From positions 25,812 to 89,811 of the forward strand of contig JADDOH010024916.1 in NCBI GenBank assembly GCA_016648135.1: 64,000 nucleotides of DNA. Direction: 5' to 3'. Shown in pieces: positions 21,404 through 31,851 of the stretch (its first letter is position 1; every line of letters starts with the position of its first letter). Source of the stretch: Agrypnia vestita. Its lineage: Eukaryota > Arthropoda > Insecta > Trichoptera > Phryganeidae. The notes beneath the pieces were generated by a model. That model searched no databases and had not been told where the DNA came from. It saw only the letters and a program-made list of their open reading frames with translations. Position numbers and translations under genes: made by a program.

Positions 21404-21767
21404 TTAAAATGTAGATCTATTTACTTTATCTTCTTAGTCCGTGGTTGATGACGAGTTTGAAATCAAAGCGACGATCGCGAGAAACAGTTTGACGAACGCT
21501 GCCTTGAGAGCATCCAATACTATTATTTGGTTAGTCTGTGTACTCTGAAAACGTATCCCTTCTCAGATACTTGTACAAGTGCGTCCACTCTGACGTTTTA
21601 CAAATTGCTTTCAAGCCACGAACGCCATAAGCACGTACCACTATTTATCTATTTAATTTGATACATGAATTGAACCATCTAGCCCGGCACTTAAGTGCAT
21701 CGCTAAGATAATAGAAAATTCAAGAAAGTATATGTTCAGTTCCTTCCTCTTTCTTCTTATGTCACTA

Positions 21768-22512
21768 TTAAGTATTCACTAGGGGACAAATAGCGCAGCA
21801 TTCCGCGCGGCATGTCGCATGAACATCTACGTTCATGTTTCGGGGACAATGACGCGGCCATTTGACGTGTGCACACCGGGACTCGCGTATCTTGTAGCGG
21901 AAATGTCACCCGATGAGGTTATGATGACAGCTGCGGTATCTATTTACACTTTGTCATTTAGCGAAAACGGGGTCGCAATTTCAAATTAACGAGGTTTTAC
22001 TGTAGTAAATTGAATATTATTAAAAACAAGTTCCCGTTTGCAAATAATTATTGTTTTCCACACGTCGCGGAAATGTCGCCCTATGAGGTTATGATGACAG
22101 CTGCGTATCTATTCATGTTAGCGAGTTTATCGAAACGTAAGAGGAGAAAAAGGTGGTGGATGCGAAATTATTTAACGCAAAGAGAAAGAAGGACGGATAT
22201 TCTATGCGATCTTCGATCGATACAGCTCGACGAGTTCAAGAACAATTTCGTTTCCCCACATTGTCATCTTGACAGATACAGCGCATGCATATTCACTTGT
22301 AAACATACCACGTGGTACTGACGCTCCGCGTAATGTTGCAGTGAGCTCGCTCGGGTACCGTGCGTATGGCAACGTTGCCACGGCACGTAGAAATGCCGCG
22401 CTATGTTGTGCGCGACGTCGCGGAACAGTGCACGACGTTGCAACGTCACGTAGACTCTATGCCGCGCGTGCTGTTGAGGGACAATTTGTCCCCTAGTGAA
22501 TACATGGCTTTA
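21768..22512 (+). mobile_element. PIF/Harbinger deletion derivative, copy 1
   Basis: A 739-bp element (21771-22509) lies between TTA duplications (21768-21770 and 22510-22512). Inverted ends contain TATTCACTAGGGGACAAAT; the left end lacks about five bases (CCATG) present at the right end. It carries only the first part of a Harbinger nuclease gene and must have been mobilised in trans. A sister copy is at 46461-47172. Confidence 0.88.
22070..22300 (+). pseudogene. Harbinger transposase, internally deleted
   Basis: The frame reads MSPYEVMMTAAYL, RRKRWWMRNYLTQRERRTDILCDLR and then jumps to IQLDEFKNNFVSPH and a stop. WWxRxxL...R is the N-terminal signature of HARBI1-like nucleases. The DDE catalytic core between is absent, with the deletion joint near 22215. 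Compared with copy 2, about 50 further residues are lost on the left side of the joint. Confidence 0.8.
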
Positions 22513-22971
22513 ATGTGTAGTAGTGTGGGACTATTGTGGTGATTGGGTATTTGTATTAACTATATGCCACAACTGTCCCGTAACTCTTGTCTAAAATGTA
22601 CATTGGATCAGGACTGAACATCTTACAACTTATTATTTTACTGCAGTTTGGTGCATGTCCTGGCTAGGGAATGCAATTCCGTTCTGTTTTAAAATACGGA
22701 TTTTTTAAGAACGGATTTTGTTCTAATCCGGTTTTTACGGATTTTATGGATTAAAATAAAAGCACATGAAAATCGAATCAAATGATTTTTTTTTGTTATT
22801 TGGAATTATTCAAACTATTATAATTAAATACCATAATTATGGTGTTATTCTTATTAAAATAATCAGTCGCGTGCTGTGTAACTTTAATAAAATAATCAAC
22901 AGGTACAAATTAAAAGATCTCCGAAGATCAAAAATAAAGACAAAAATACTCTTTTTATTTATTTATATATT

Positions 22972-23227
22972 TTACTGGTTGCGGATATTTTATATTAACC
23001 GTATGTTTTTCCGAGAAGCGATTCTCGACGTTTCGTTGAATTCTTATTCACTTTCACACTGTTGTGAAGTGCATATAATTTACGCCCTCGAAAGTAGTAA
23101 TCAGTCCGCCCTCTACTCCGCGGGCAAAGGTCGTCTTCCTGGTGAAGTTGAATAAGAATTCAACGAAACGTCGAGAATCGCTTCTCGGAAAAACATACGG
23201 TTCGTATAAAATACCCGCAACCAGTTA
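22972..23227. mobile_element. Harbinger-type MITE with about 76-bp inverted repeats
   Basis: Positions 22975-23050 and 23148-23224 are inverted repeats starting CTGGTTGCGG, with one or two mismatches. TTA flanks both sides (22972-22974 and 23225-23227), which fits the 3-bp TWA target preference of PIF/Harbinger. The 250-bp element has no coding capacity. Confidence 0.8.
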
Positions 23228-23232
23228 CAGTT

Positions 23233-23430
23233 AAATATTAATGTATATTATAGATATCTCACAGAGACGAAACTGTATTAATTATGGGAAAGTAGGTATA
23301 GAAATCTTTTTGGGTGTAACAGGACTTATGACCTGTCTTTTTATTGGTTGGCTTAAGTGATCACTTTACACAATTGTAACATTCACCATTTCCACCCATG
23401 ATAGAATATACCATGCTTATTCATTTTTTT
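23233..23430. mobile_element. Hairpin MITE (GTCTCTGTG family), partial copy
   Basis: Shares TATTATAGATATCTCACAG, GACGAAACTGTATT, GGGAAAGTAGGTATAGAA and CTTAAGTGATCACTTTACAC with 7921-8215. Only one arm plus the loop region is present. Confidence 0.6.
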
Positions 23431-23701
23431 GGAAGTTGTATATATGTTCAAATTGCATGAAGCTTTCATATATGAGTTGTAAGCGCCTTATCCACGCGGC
23501 CTGTACAAAGCCATTTTCATTCCCCTAAATCCCCACAGATGTCGCTAATGAGAAAATCTACAATTGATTTACGGAATTTTAGAAGCAATATACTTTATTA
23601 ATGTGTAATGAAATTCATCCGAATACTTGCATTACACTAGGATACGCCAGGAAATATTATTTCCAATTTTTGTTAAATTCCTTTCTTACCAGTATTTACA
23701 A

Positions 23702-23885
23702 TTCAGAATATTTTGAGTTTGTTCAAATCTTTCAGAACAGTGCTGGATTTATGTCACAGAGACATTATTAATCAATTAATGTATATTATAGATATCTATA
23801 ATATACATTAATTGATTAATAATGTCTCTGTGACATAAATCCAGCACTGTTCTGAAAGATTTGAACAAACTCAAAATATTCTGAA
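23702..23885. repeat. Perfect 184-bp palindrome without spacer
   Basis: Each base i pairs with 47587-i: two 92-bp arms are exact reverse complements, meeting at GATATC (23791-23796). The arm is the left segment of the hairpin MITE family (compare 7921-8010). A perfect, spacer-less palindrome is unstable in most cloning hosts and short-lived in genomes, so it is either very recent or an assembly or library artefact. Confidence 0.97.
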
Positions 23886-23889
23886 CAGT

Positions 23890-24350
23890 TAAATATGCCT
23901 AACAACCGTAATAACAACCTCAACTCTTTAATAACTTAAAATTTGTATCAAACACATGCGAAATAATGTATTAGTATTACTTGTACTCCATTTCTCCTTG
24001 CTCTTATTCCAAAGAATGTTCTGAAAATAATTTATTACCAATAAATTATAAATTGGACGCGGGTCAACCGTATTCGCAGCCTTCTATACCAGGCGGGTCG
24101 AGAGTGGGGGAAGTCTGTGTTTGTTCCCCTAAAAGCCAAAAGGCAAAAATATGCGCTCTTTAGAGCCAGGATACGGACAAAACATACCTTTGTCCGTAAC
24201 CCGGCACCGGATAGCGCCGGTGCATGGCGTGTGGAAGTTTGCCGAAACTCTTTGAGAGCATCCCCTAATCGTGGCTACCTTCAGTGCAATCTTTAGGGGA
24301 TGTGATTTGTACGACTACCCCAACGCGATTTTAAAAAGAATTCTAAAGAA
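23890..24350. other. No recognised feature
   Basis: It includes a moderately GC-rich part (24050-24330) with no coding similarity, no repeat copy elsewhere in the window and no clear promoter. Confidence 0.4.
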
Positions 24351-24355
24351 TAAAA

Positions 24356-24913
24356 AAGTAACCCACAAAAACCGAGTTTTTATTATACCCCCTTTCTTTG
24401 TAAAACATAACAACAATTAAAGACAAATTAAAACATATATAACATAACACTAAACTTACAGTAATTTAATATATTTCTAAAATGTCAGATGTTTTGAGCT
24501 TTGATAAGACACTTCATGCTTTGAAGATTAAATTCTAAAAACATTTGTCGGTCAATTTAGATTTTCGACATTCGTAGTGAAGTACCTATTATATATATTG
24601 ACGGAGTAATTCAAATTTAGAAAATATTCCGCGACGTTATCGGGCCGCCGTTGCTAATAATCAAACTTTTCTAATGATTCCAATTTGAAAAAAACAATAA
24701 AATTTCTAAAAATGCGAAATAGTACTATAATTATTAAATTTTTTAACGAAAATTTGACAGATCTTCTTGATCGTCGCCACGAGTCTACTTGCCAAGTTTC
24801 AGCTCGATTGGATCACGGGGAAAAGGTCAAAAATCGATCCAAAGTTTGACAGAGATGACAAGCCGGCAAGCAAGCAAGCAGATGCCACGAGTTAATATAA
24901 AGGGAGTAAAAAT
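24356..24913 (+). repeat. Unclassified repeat family U, near full length
   Basis: Runs from AAAGTAACCCACAAAAACC through AAATATTCCGCGACGTTATC to GATTGGATCACGGG and the end GGGAGTAAAAA. It corresponds end to end to the minus-strand copy at 40743-41312. Both termini contain a C/T-rich CTCCCTTT-like word in inverted orientation, which hints at short terminal inverted repeats, but no duplication was identified. Confidence 0.7.
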
Positions 24914-25026
24914 GTACTCCATTTTGAGAAGGCTACAGTGCATTCATAACCTTTTGAAAGCCACGAAAATAAATCCACAAGAAAAATACAGTTAAACGCA
25001 TTTTTAGACAATTGTATTTTACTCTT

Positions 25027-25145
25027 TTGTTAATCATTATGAATATAATTAAACAAATTAACTCAGTTCATCACCACTTTATTTTTGATAAAAAGCAACC
25101 GGTTTCGGAAATAACATTCCTTCATCAGGGTATACTTAATAAGTA
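25027..25145 (-). mobile_element. Penelope-like 3' end (inverted left arm)
   Basis: It is the inverse of 25711-25806 and homologous to 27985-28285 and 59262-59735 (shared tail AAACTAGTTAAC-type, hammerhead and TATACC). It carries a hammerhead motif at 25094-25131. Confidence 0.7.
25094..25131 (-). ncRNA. Hammerhead motif, core intact, stem I weak
   Basis: Minus strand: ACC, CUGAUGA (25128-25122), stem II GGAA/UUCC, GAAAC (25106-25102), CG, GUU. The 3' side of stem I reads GCU instead of GGU, leaving one firm pair next to the core. The core is canonical; poor stem I suggests reduced activity. Confidence 0.65.
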
Positions 25146-25199
25146 TTTAGTAGAGATGGCAAGGCTGAGAATGATATCGTAAGGAGAGAAACTGCGGAA

Positions 25200-25705
25200 A
25201 ACACAGTTAATGGTGCTCTAAATGCAATTATGGCGTTCTAGTGCCAACCCTGATGTATGGAAGTGAATCCTGGAACTGGCAAACAAGGAATGAAAGTAGA
25301 CTGAATGCGGTCACTAAGACGCTTGTGCGGAAAATCTTTGGTCGATAGATTGAGGAATGAACAAATTAGAAGTGAATGTAATACTGGCTGTACTGTGGTA
25401 GAATAAAGAAAGGAGTGCTGAGATGGTTTGGTCGTGTGGAACGTATAAACGAGGAAATAATGGTTAAGAAAATATATGAGGCGAGTGTTGAAGGCAACAG
25501 GAATAGAGGGCGTCTGCGAAAGACCTGGCATGATCAAATACTACAAGTAATTGAGGATGTCTATGTTAAAAACAACCGTAGAACTTGTATGAGAAGATGT
25601 ATGAATGTAGCCGAAGCAAAAGTGGTATGCCAAGATAGAAGAATATGACGTTCAATCCTATCTGCCTACCCCTGAGGGGAAACGGCGTGATGGTTAGTTA
25701 TTTAG
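25200..25705 (+). pseudogene. Degraded LINE ORF2 C-terminus
   Basis: It is a frameshifted homologue of the LINE at 19798-20349: LMYGSESWNWQTRNESRLNAV, then a break near 25310, then VLRWFGRVERINEE, GRLRKTWHDQI, RRCMNVAEAKVVCQDRRI and a stop, ending PLRGNGVM. The 3' tail is TTAGTTATTTAGTTAGTTA (25694-25712). It sits between two inverted Penelope ends, so it probably inserted into a Penelope copy. Confidence 0.8.
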
Positions 25706-25710
25706 TTAGT

Positions 25711-25806
25711 TAATTATATCCTGATGAATGAACGTTGTTTCCGAAACTGATTGGTTTTTGCCAAAAATAAAGTGGTGATGAATTAAGTTAATTTGTTTAA
25801 TTATAC
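25711..25806 (+). mobile_element. Penelope-like 3' end with degraded hammerhead (right arm)
   Basis: Contains AUC, CUGAUGA (25721-25727), AUGAACGUUGUUUCC, GAAAC (25743-25747), UG, AUU, GG. Compared with the consensus, stem III has lost its C-G pair and stem II is weakened. The following AAGTGGTGATGAA and TTAATTTGTTTAATTA match the inverted arm at 25027-25080. Confidence 0.65.
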
Positions 25807-25849
25807 GCATTTTTAGATTTTATTTTATTTATTTCTCAACAAGTCGGGT

Positions 25850-26460
25850 GATCATCTATGTAGGGTACAATACAATCGTTTCATTGTGACAATGTTACTG
25901 TAAATTATCTCTATAGCTCGCCTATTAGAAGGCTCCGTAGGTTAGGAAACGAGTATGGCTACCTATCGGATGTTTTTTCGGAAACACTAGCCGCCTACAA
26001 GAAAGCTCTTCTGGACGAATCTGGTCGTTCATAATTAGTTATTGATGTCATGTCTATCTCTTGTTTTTAGATTTTTGAATTTTACATTTCATTTTATTTT
26101 ACTGTCATTTTTATTGCTTCTTGAGTTTCAGATTTGATTTGTTTACAATTATTTCATTTTGTTGTAATTTTGTTGCTTCTTGAATTTCAGAGATAATTAT
26201 TTTAATTTGTTGTAGTTTTATTGATTGTTGACTTTCATATTTGATTTTATTTCATTTGATGTAATTTTGTGATACTTTATGTTATTCACTTAATGTTTTA
26301 TTTTTCTTTATATATCACTTTATTAATTGTTTTTTATAGAATTATACCTTATCTCCTTTTTTTTATTAATACCTATCAATCTAAACATCGTTATATACAT
26401 TGTTTTTTTAATCCTACGTTGTACCGTGTATTAAATAAATAAATAAATAAATAAATATAT
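25850..26460 (+). mobile_element. LINE 3' end, old copy with AAAT tail
   Basis: A short frame (about 25931-26032) reads RLRRLGNEYGYLSDVFSETL and ends ALLDESGRS. It aligns with the NRLLTLGNEY...LE block of the LINE at 20699-21079. About 400 bp of AT-rich 3' UTR follow, ending in (AAAT)n at 26433-26458. Confidence 0.65.
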
Positions 26461-26765
26461 GTTACACCATCAGGGACACATTTGTATTGGAAGCGCCTGC
26501 ATGTGCGAGGTTCGGTATTATGATAATTTTATGGAAAAAAGGTTTCACTTCAAAAACACATCCTGGATTTTATACGGTTATTGTGTTAAAGGCGATTATC
26601 CCAACCATAAAACAAACCGATATCGGCCACGTGGGCGGAGGGCCGATTATTTAATGACGTATTTGGCAACCGCTCCCAGAAAAATGTTCGCGAATAAGGC
26701 CAACGGGGCTCGGGTTGGCATTTCTATCTGCATTGATTGTCACAATATTTTAAAAGGAATATATA

Positions 26766-27270
26766 CAGGGTTGTTTGTAAAACATTAATAACCTCGCAGG
26801 ACTATATTCCTGCCTTGATTATGAGTCGAAAATGTTCAAGATATTATGACCTAATAGCAATAGTTATGGAGATATGCGACATCAAAGTTTGCATTTTTTT
26901 TTCAATATTTCTCACTTATTTTTTGTAACATGTTGGACTATCGTTACAGTAATTCATATCGATTACGAAAAATTCATTCGTTCCAATACAAGTTAAATAA
27001 AATTATAAAAACCCTGAATTCGAAGGTTTTTATTTTTTTATTTGACTTGTATTAAAGGGAATGAATTTTTCATATTCGATATAAGTTACTGTAATGATAG
27101 TCCAACGTTTTACAAAAAATAAGTCAGAAATATTGAAAAAAAAATGCAAACTTTGATGTCGCATATCTCCTTAACTATTGATATAGTCATAATAGCTTGA
27201 ACATTTTCGACTCATAATCAAGGCAGGAATATAGTCCTGTGAGGTTATTAATGTTTTACAAATAACCCTG
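26766..27270. mobile_element. CAGGGTTATTT long-hairpin MITE
   Basis: Complete 505-bp copy flanked by TATA. Inner arms carry AATTCATTCGTT and its inverse around a GAATTCGAAGG centre. The left end reads CAGGGTTGTTTG, one change from the consensus. Confidence 0.9.
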
Positions 27271-27510
27271 TATACATAATTTCTAGCGCTTGAAAGGTTT
27301 TCGGAATCTTTACATATGTATTTTGGGAGTGGATAATTATTTTCATACTCAATCAATGTAATAATGTTAAAAATATTTATTTTTTAAATAAAATTATATA
27401 GATATACTAACTCGAAGAGTGTCATGTAAAATTAAAAAATCTTTATAAAACGTCTATATTGTATTGCAATTTCAAGGGAATCTTCTTCATTCAATTTTGA
27501 ATAGAAAATA

Positions 27511-27960
27511 TTCTTTATTTATTTATTTTGTTTTGGGGAAAATTAACAGCAAAACAACAATCTTAAAAATATGAAATTTACTTTAACTTACTTTAATAGC
27601 GAGTGGAGAGGGTGGAGGGGAATGTGGGACGGGAGTAGAAGGGAAGATATAATGTACAAATTAGTTTGGGTGCGCTAGTGTAGATATTGTTTGTTTTATG
27701 TTTCTTTTTGTTGCGTTGAAATTGTCAATGTGGTGATAGTTTGTGTTAAATGAATTTGTGGATCTGTACATAAAAGAGTTTTGTTTTGAGTTAGTCTTAC
27801 AAAAGGGGAGATGAAAAGTAGGTGAATGTCTGTTATTGCGAGTTGGGATGTGGTAAGATATTCGTTGAAGAAATTCCGGAAAAAAAGCGACATCAATGTT
27901 GGCATTTTTTTTCATTATTTGTCGCCTATCTTCTGTAGAATGTTGGAGAATCATGAAAGT
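27511..27960 (-). mobile_element. LINE 3' end with ATTT tail
   Basis: On the minus strand this is an ORF2 end plus a short 3' UTR and a terminal AAATAAATAAAG-type tail (27511-27530). A second copy is inserted in the LTR at 57694-58145. Similarity between the two begins near 27850. Confidence 0.75.
27661..27954 (-). pseudogene. LINE ORF2 C-terminal fragment
   Basis: The 97-residue frame includes FLQRISYHIPTRNNRHS, PFCKTNSKQNSFMYRS and NYHHIDNFNATKRNIKQTI. The layout (I-f-iP-R...R, K-N-s-yR, N...iD-F) matches the extreme C-terminus of CR1/Jockey-type LINE ORF2. No catalytic motifs are present. Confidence 0.7.
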
Positions 27961-27984
27961 AATTTATATGGCATAGTAAAAATA

Positions 27985-28285
27985 TAAAATGTTAAAATAA
28001 TTTAGAACTTACAATCCTATCTTGAATATGTTCCCTTCACCCTATCACATGTTTCTTTCGCACCCCCCACCATTTACCTCCATTTATACACTTGAAACCG
28101 AGGTATCATTGATTATAATTTCGAAAGTTTAATTAGTATTAAGAGTATACCCTGACGAAGGAACGTTGTTTCCGAAATCGGTTGGTTTTTACCAAAAAAT
28201 TAGTGCTGATAAACTAAGTAAATTACTGTAATTATATTTATAATGAATAACTACAAAGTAATAGCAAAATGCAATACTATATTAA
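27985..28285 (+). mobile_element. Penelope-like 3' end with hammerhead
   Basis: Begins with the last codons of a GIY-YIG ORF (PILNMFPSPYHMFLS-like, after a frameshift), then a C-rich stretch (CGCACCCCCCACC), the hammerhead at 28149-28186 and a shared tail (ATAACTACAAAGTAATAGC, inverted in the copy at 59262). Heavily 5'-truncated. Confidence 0.75.
28149..28186 (+). ncRNA. Hammerhead ribozyme, near-intact
   Basis: ACC (28149-28151), CUGACGA (28152-28158), stem II GGAAC/GUUUCC with loop around GUU (28160-28173), GAAAU, CG, GU, U at the cleavage position (28183), then GGU closing stem I. The only change from the consensus is C to U at 15.2, giving a U-G wobble in the very short stem III. Confidence 0.72.
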
Positions 28286-28289
28286 GAAT

Positions 28290-29815
28290 TCATTCCCTTT
28301 GATACACGTCAAATAAAATGGTTAAAAACTTGAAGAAAATTTCTTGTACAAATAATTAAAACAATAACACGCCTTTAATTGTATTATTGGACTTGTATGA
28401 AAGCGAATGAATTTTTAATATTCGATATAAGTTCTTCTTCATCATTGAGTACTCAATGCAGACCATCACGGTTTCCTGATATGTTTGGAATTTGTTGCAC
28501 AATGTCACTATACTCTACAACATGGGAGGTCATGGATCAAAGAGAATCTTGATGGGTCATTTATTTGGTCTATCCATCTTATAGGAGACCTTGCTCACTC
28601 TTCTTCAATTCTGCCATTGTTATCTTCGCTGTTGAAAGTCTTTCGGTAATCCTTATCTTCTGGAGCATACAGACGTACCTCGTAGTCTTCGGGATGCGCA
28701 GCATCACTTCTCTAATGCATCCTTCATGTTCCACTCCTTTTTTTAATGTGTATGTTTCCAGTGCTGTCGCTATTGCATTGTCTTTAACTGTTTGTATTAA
28801 CTTCATAGTCTACATATCAAAAGATTGAATCTGATACATATATTAATTGACATATCTTAATTAATCCTGGATTATCGTAAAATAAATGCGATAATCAAAA
28901 TTATTCTGGTCGAATCTATAAACTTGTTAATTATAGACTGCGTGATCAGCATTGATTACTTTAATTTATATTTATCATCAAAATATTATTATGAGAGATC
29001 ATCTTCTGAAGATAGGGACCACATTATGATACAATTACATTACACTTTCAAAGGATCTATACATTGAATCTGCTTTACTGGTATAAGTTACAATACTGCT
29101 GTTTTGAATTGTACTCGGCGTGCCAACAATCCAAAGATTTTAATCTTTTTGGTTGATCATTTTATCAGTACAAAAACTTTATTGTGTTTCACGTTTTTGG
29201 GAGACAACCACTACGTTGTCAGTGTTTAAACTTGGCAACTTCGTATCTGTAAAAACAAATGACTTACATTAACATAGATTATAATACAATTCAAAAGACA
29301 CTGTAACTAATCGTATTGGATTAAAGATGAATCTACTGAATAAGTCTAGTGAATCTGCTAAAATTAAAACCAATCTATAAATGTGTAGCAACTTAGACGG
29401 CTTCATGTAAAATTCACTATCCTAAATATTTAGATATAAAAATATATTTTGTATGTAAAATTGAATTCTATTATTTAAAACGCCCACAGATTACGAAAGA
29501 TATGTTTAACAGTATAAAATTGAATCAAAACGCATAATTTTGACTGAGGTAGCGTTGATTTTATCGAGATTCAATTTAAGTTTAAATAAATATATTGGCA
29601 TTCATCATTCCCATGCAACGAGGAGCAGTCATGTTTATAGCTTTAAATTACGTTACGATTGCGAATGGTTCGATGATATATCTTCTCGGTTTTATTTATG
29701 AAATCGAAGCATGAGCACTTACAGAAGAATTAGTAAGGCGAAATAGAACATTTGAGAGGTGAATCTACAGAAGAATGCTCAAAATATGCAGCATCGATAG
29801 AATAATGAATGAACA
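28290..29815. other. AT-rich region; one unidentified open frame
   Basis: A 75-codon minus-strand frame (28579-28806) has a charged, helix-like composition (ATALETYTLKKGVEHEGCIR, RITERLSTAKITMAELKK). I do not recognise it; it may be an old transposon fragment. Near 29745-29810 a few codons (FERWIYRRMLKI in shifted frame) recall the LINE ORF2 block seen at 31478-31838. Otherwise nothing is recognised. Confidence 0.4.
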
Positions 29816-29819
29816 TTAT

Positions 29820-29940
29820 ATGAAAATGTCCTTTGGTTTTCACGGCCGTTCAGAATTTTCTGTGTATAGTTTTCTGGAATATTATTTCGAATCTCATTGC
29901 AGGGTCCATCATCAGCCCTGATGGTAAGTACATCCAGATA
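29820..29940 (-). mobile_element. Penelope-like 3' end of the GGATCC-stem subfamily
   Basis: On the minus strand CUGAUGA (29915-29909) is followed by GGACCCUGCAAUGAGAUUC and GAAAU, then sequence related to the arms at 45557-46274 (TTCCAGAAAACTATA). Stem III and the cleavage triplet are lost. A LINE tail abuts it at 29945. Confidence 0.6.
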
Positions 29941-29944
29941 ATGC

Positions 29945-29947
29945 AGA

Positions 29948-29978
<31 letters not shown>

Positions 29979-30440
29979 ATATAGCTTTATTCCAGAATGT
30001 GGGGAGGTTCGTGCAATCCCACACATTCCATATAAAAGAAAATACACACATTAAAAATATTATATAAAACAAAAGAGAAATAGTAAAATCATATAACATA
30101 GAAGAGAAGTATTAAAAGTAATCAAAAGGAATATATGGTAAAATATCGGCTTTAGCAAGCGATGGCGAGTCAATTATGCGGGGCCAGTATCTTTCTCCAG
30201 TGTGCATCGATGCTGGATGCTGGAGTAAGGCGGGCTTCCAGGATAAGGATATTTCCGGAGCTGTATATCCTTTCCCTCATCCCTGCCACCCTGGATCTTA
30301 AGAGGGCTGCAAAGTTGGGAACACGCCCGTCAGTGAACATACCGGAAGCGCTGCAATATCTGGGAAGGCCAAACATCATACGAAAGGCGTTAAGTTTACT
30401 GGTAATTTGGACCATGAAAGAAGGAGAACATTATGGCTGA
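29945..30440 (-). mobile_element. LINE 3' end with AAAT-type tail
   Basis: The ORF2 fragment (30170-30415), a 3' UTR of about 190 bp and an (AAAT)n tail (29945-29982) are arranged as in a 5'-truncated insertion on the minus strand. Confidence 0.8.
30170..30415 (-). pseudogene. LINE ORF2 C-terminal fragment
   Basis: The 81-residue frame contains KLNAFRMMFGLPRYCSASGM, FTDGRVPNFAALLRSRVAGM and SIDAHWRKIL. The sequence order (fRml-glprycSAS-MF-d-rv--f-a-lr) is a conserved block after the RT domain in many arthropod LINEs. Open throughout, no catalytic residues. The clade was not resolved. Confidence 0.75.
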
Positions 30441-30534
30441 AGAACCAGGCTGGCCAGGCTATAGAGCTGTAGAATTGTAGAGCTGTAGATTCAAAGTAAA
30501 AAGAGTGATGATAGCTAACAAGTCAGCAAACATT

Positions 30535-31016
30535 ATAGTCAGCAGTGGCGTGCAGTGGTATAAACTTAGGTTATGCTGTGACCGACTATATACCTATATT
30601 TAAAAAATATATGTACACATATACACATATGGGTATATACATATTTTGTATATTTTTTATTTTATTATAATGAACTATTCTGAGTAGCTTTAATCCATAA
30701 AAATAACTACACAAAAAAATAAGTAAACAAGGATTTTCTAAATAAATAAATATTTTACATATAGGTAATACGGCAAAATTTTCAATATTTTTCGAAGACG
30801 ATTTATATATAATTTAATCGAATAATACTAATTTCAGATATACGTTTCTTTTCACAAAAATAAATCAAACATTTTATGATATCATCGATGGCAATGTCGT
30901 CGTAAATAAACATTTTTTTCTTAAAACAAGGGTTATTTAATTAATATTTCTTTTCCAGAGTCTTTACTAATGCACAGCTTTTTTGCTTGTATGCGCTGCA
31001 CGCCACTGATAGTCAG
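30535..31016. mobile_element. hAT-type MITE with perfect 8-bp duplication
   Basis: The 466-bp element 30543-31008 has ends CAGTGGCGTGCAG and CTGCACGCCACTG. It is flanked by exact copies of ATAGTCAG (30535-30542 and 31009-31016). An 8-bp duplication and a CAGxG start are hallmarks of hAT elements. The AT-rich interior has no transposase. The exact duplications suggest a young insertion. Confidence 0.93.
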
Positions 31017-31464
31017 CATAATAGCCAACATGTTAGCAAAGTGATAGCCAACATGACAGCCAATGATAAGACACAAGTAGAAGAATAAGAACGATTGCAA
31101 GTGTTATCACTATCCTTGGTAACCAAACAGAAAACGATTTAATATTTATATTTACTGTATTGGAATACAGGTGATCCCATTTGAAACAATAGTATTCTAA
31201 AGTTGTCATCTAGGAGGCCCTTATTGTGACACAAAGATTACTATTCCTTAGACAATAGCATCATAAAACGTGTAGGGAATTTATTATCGCCGCGACGTCA
31301 TTTTTGCTAGCCTCGTACTGTGGTTCTTGACCTTAAAATCGCAAACTTGCGTGCAAACAACAAATCCTAGCTTCTTCATCTTTAAATCTATAAATTTACA
31401 CAACTTAAAAACTCTGGAACAGCGAAGAGCACGTGCTGATCTAACTCTATTATTTAAACTACTG

Positions 31465-31851
31465 AGAGGATATCTCGGATGTGGATACATCGGAGAATGC
31501 TCCGGATACCCTGGACGGATATGGTCAGCAATACAAGAGTTCTTCAAAGAGCTAGAGTGAATAGAGAGTTGCTGACAAATATCAAAATCCGAAAGGTATC
31601 GTATTTGGGTCATGTGCTCAGAGGAGAAAAATATGAATTGCTCCACCTGATTCTTATGGGCAAGATAGAGGGTCGTAGAGGTGTTGGAAGGAGACAAATT
31701 TCCTGGCTCCGCAATATACGCGACTGGACGGGCATAAGAAGTGTTGGAGAGCTGTTTCGTGCTGCCCAGGACAGGGATGCTTTCTCTCGGGTGATAGTCA
31801 ACGTTGGGGGGACCTGACATGACACCAAAAGAAGAAGAAGAGGATATCTCG
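31465..31851 (+). mobile_element. Nested 5'-truncated LINE with 13-bp target duplication
   Basis: The insert 31478-31838 lies between exact copies of AGAGGATATCTCG (31465-31477 and 31839-31851). It ends in a GAAGAAGAAG-type tail, as does its relative at 35940-36547. It encodes only the ORF2 tail (about 31479-31817). Confidence 0.92.
31479..31817 (+). pseudogene. LINE ORF2 tail (RTE-like), nested copy
   Basis: The frame reads MWIHRRMLRIPWTDMVSN, RKVSYLGHVLRGEKYELLH, GKIEGRRGVGRRQISWLRNI and DWTGIRSVGELFRAAQDR. These are the W-hRRmLrI-WtD, yLGHv-RG-ky, GkI-GrRg-GR---sWL and R-A-DR blocks after the RT domain, common in many arthropod genomes. Open across its length; the catalytic part is absent. 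Confidence 0.9.
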
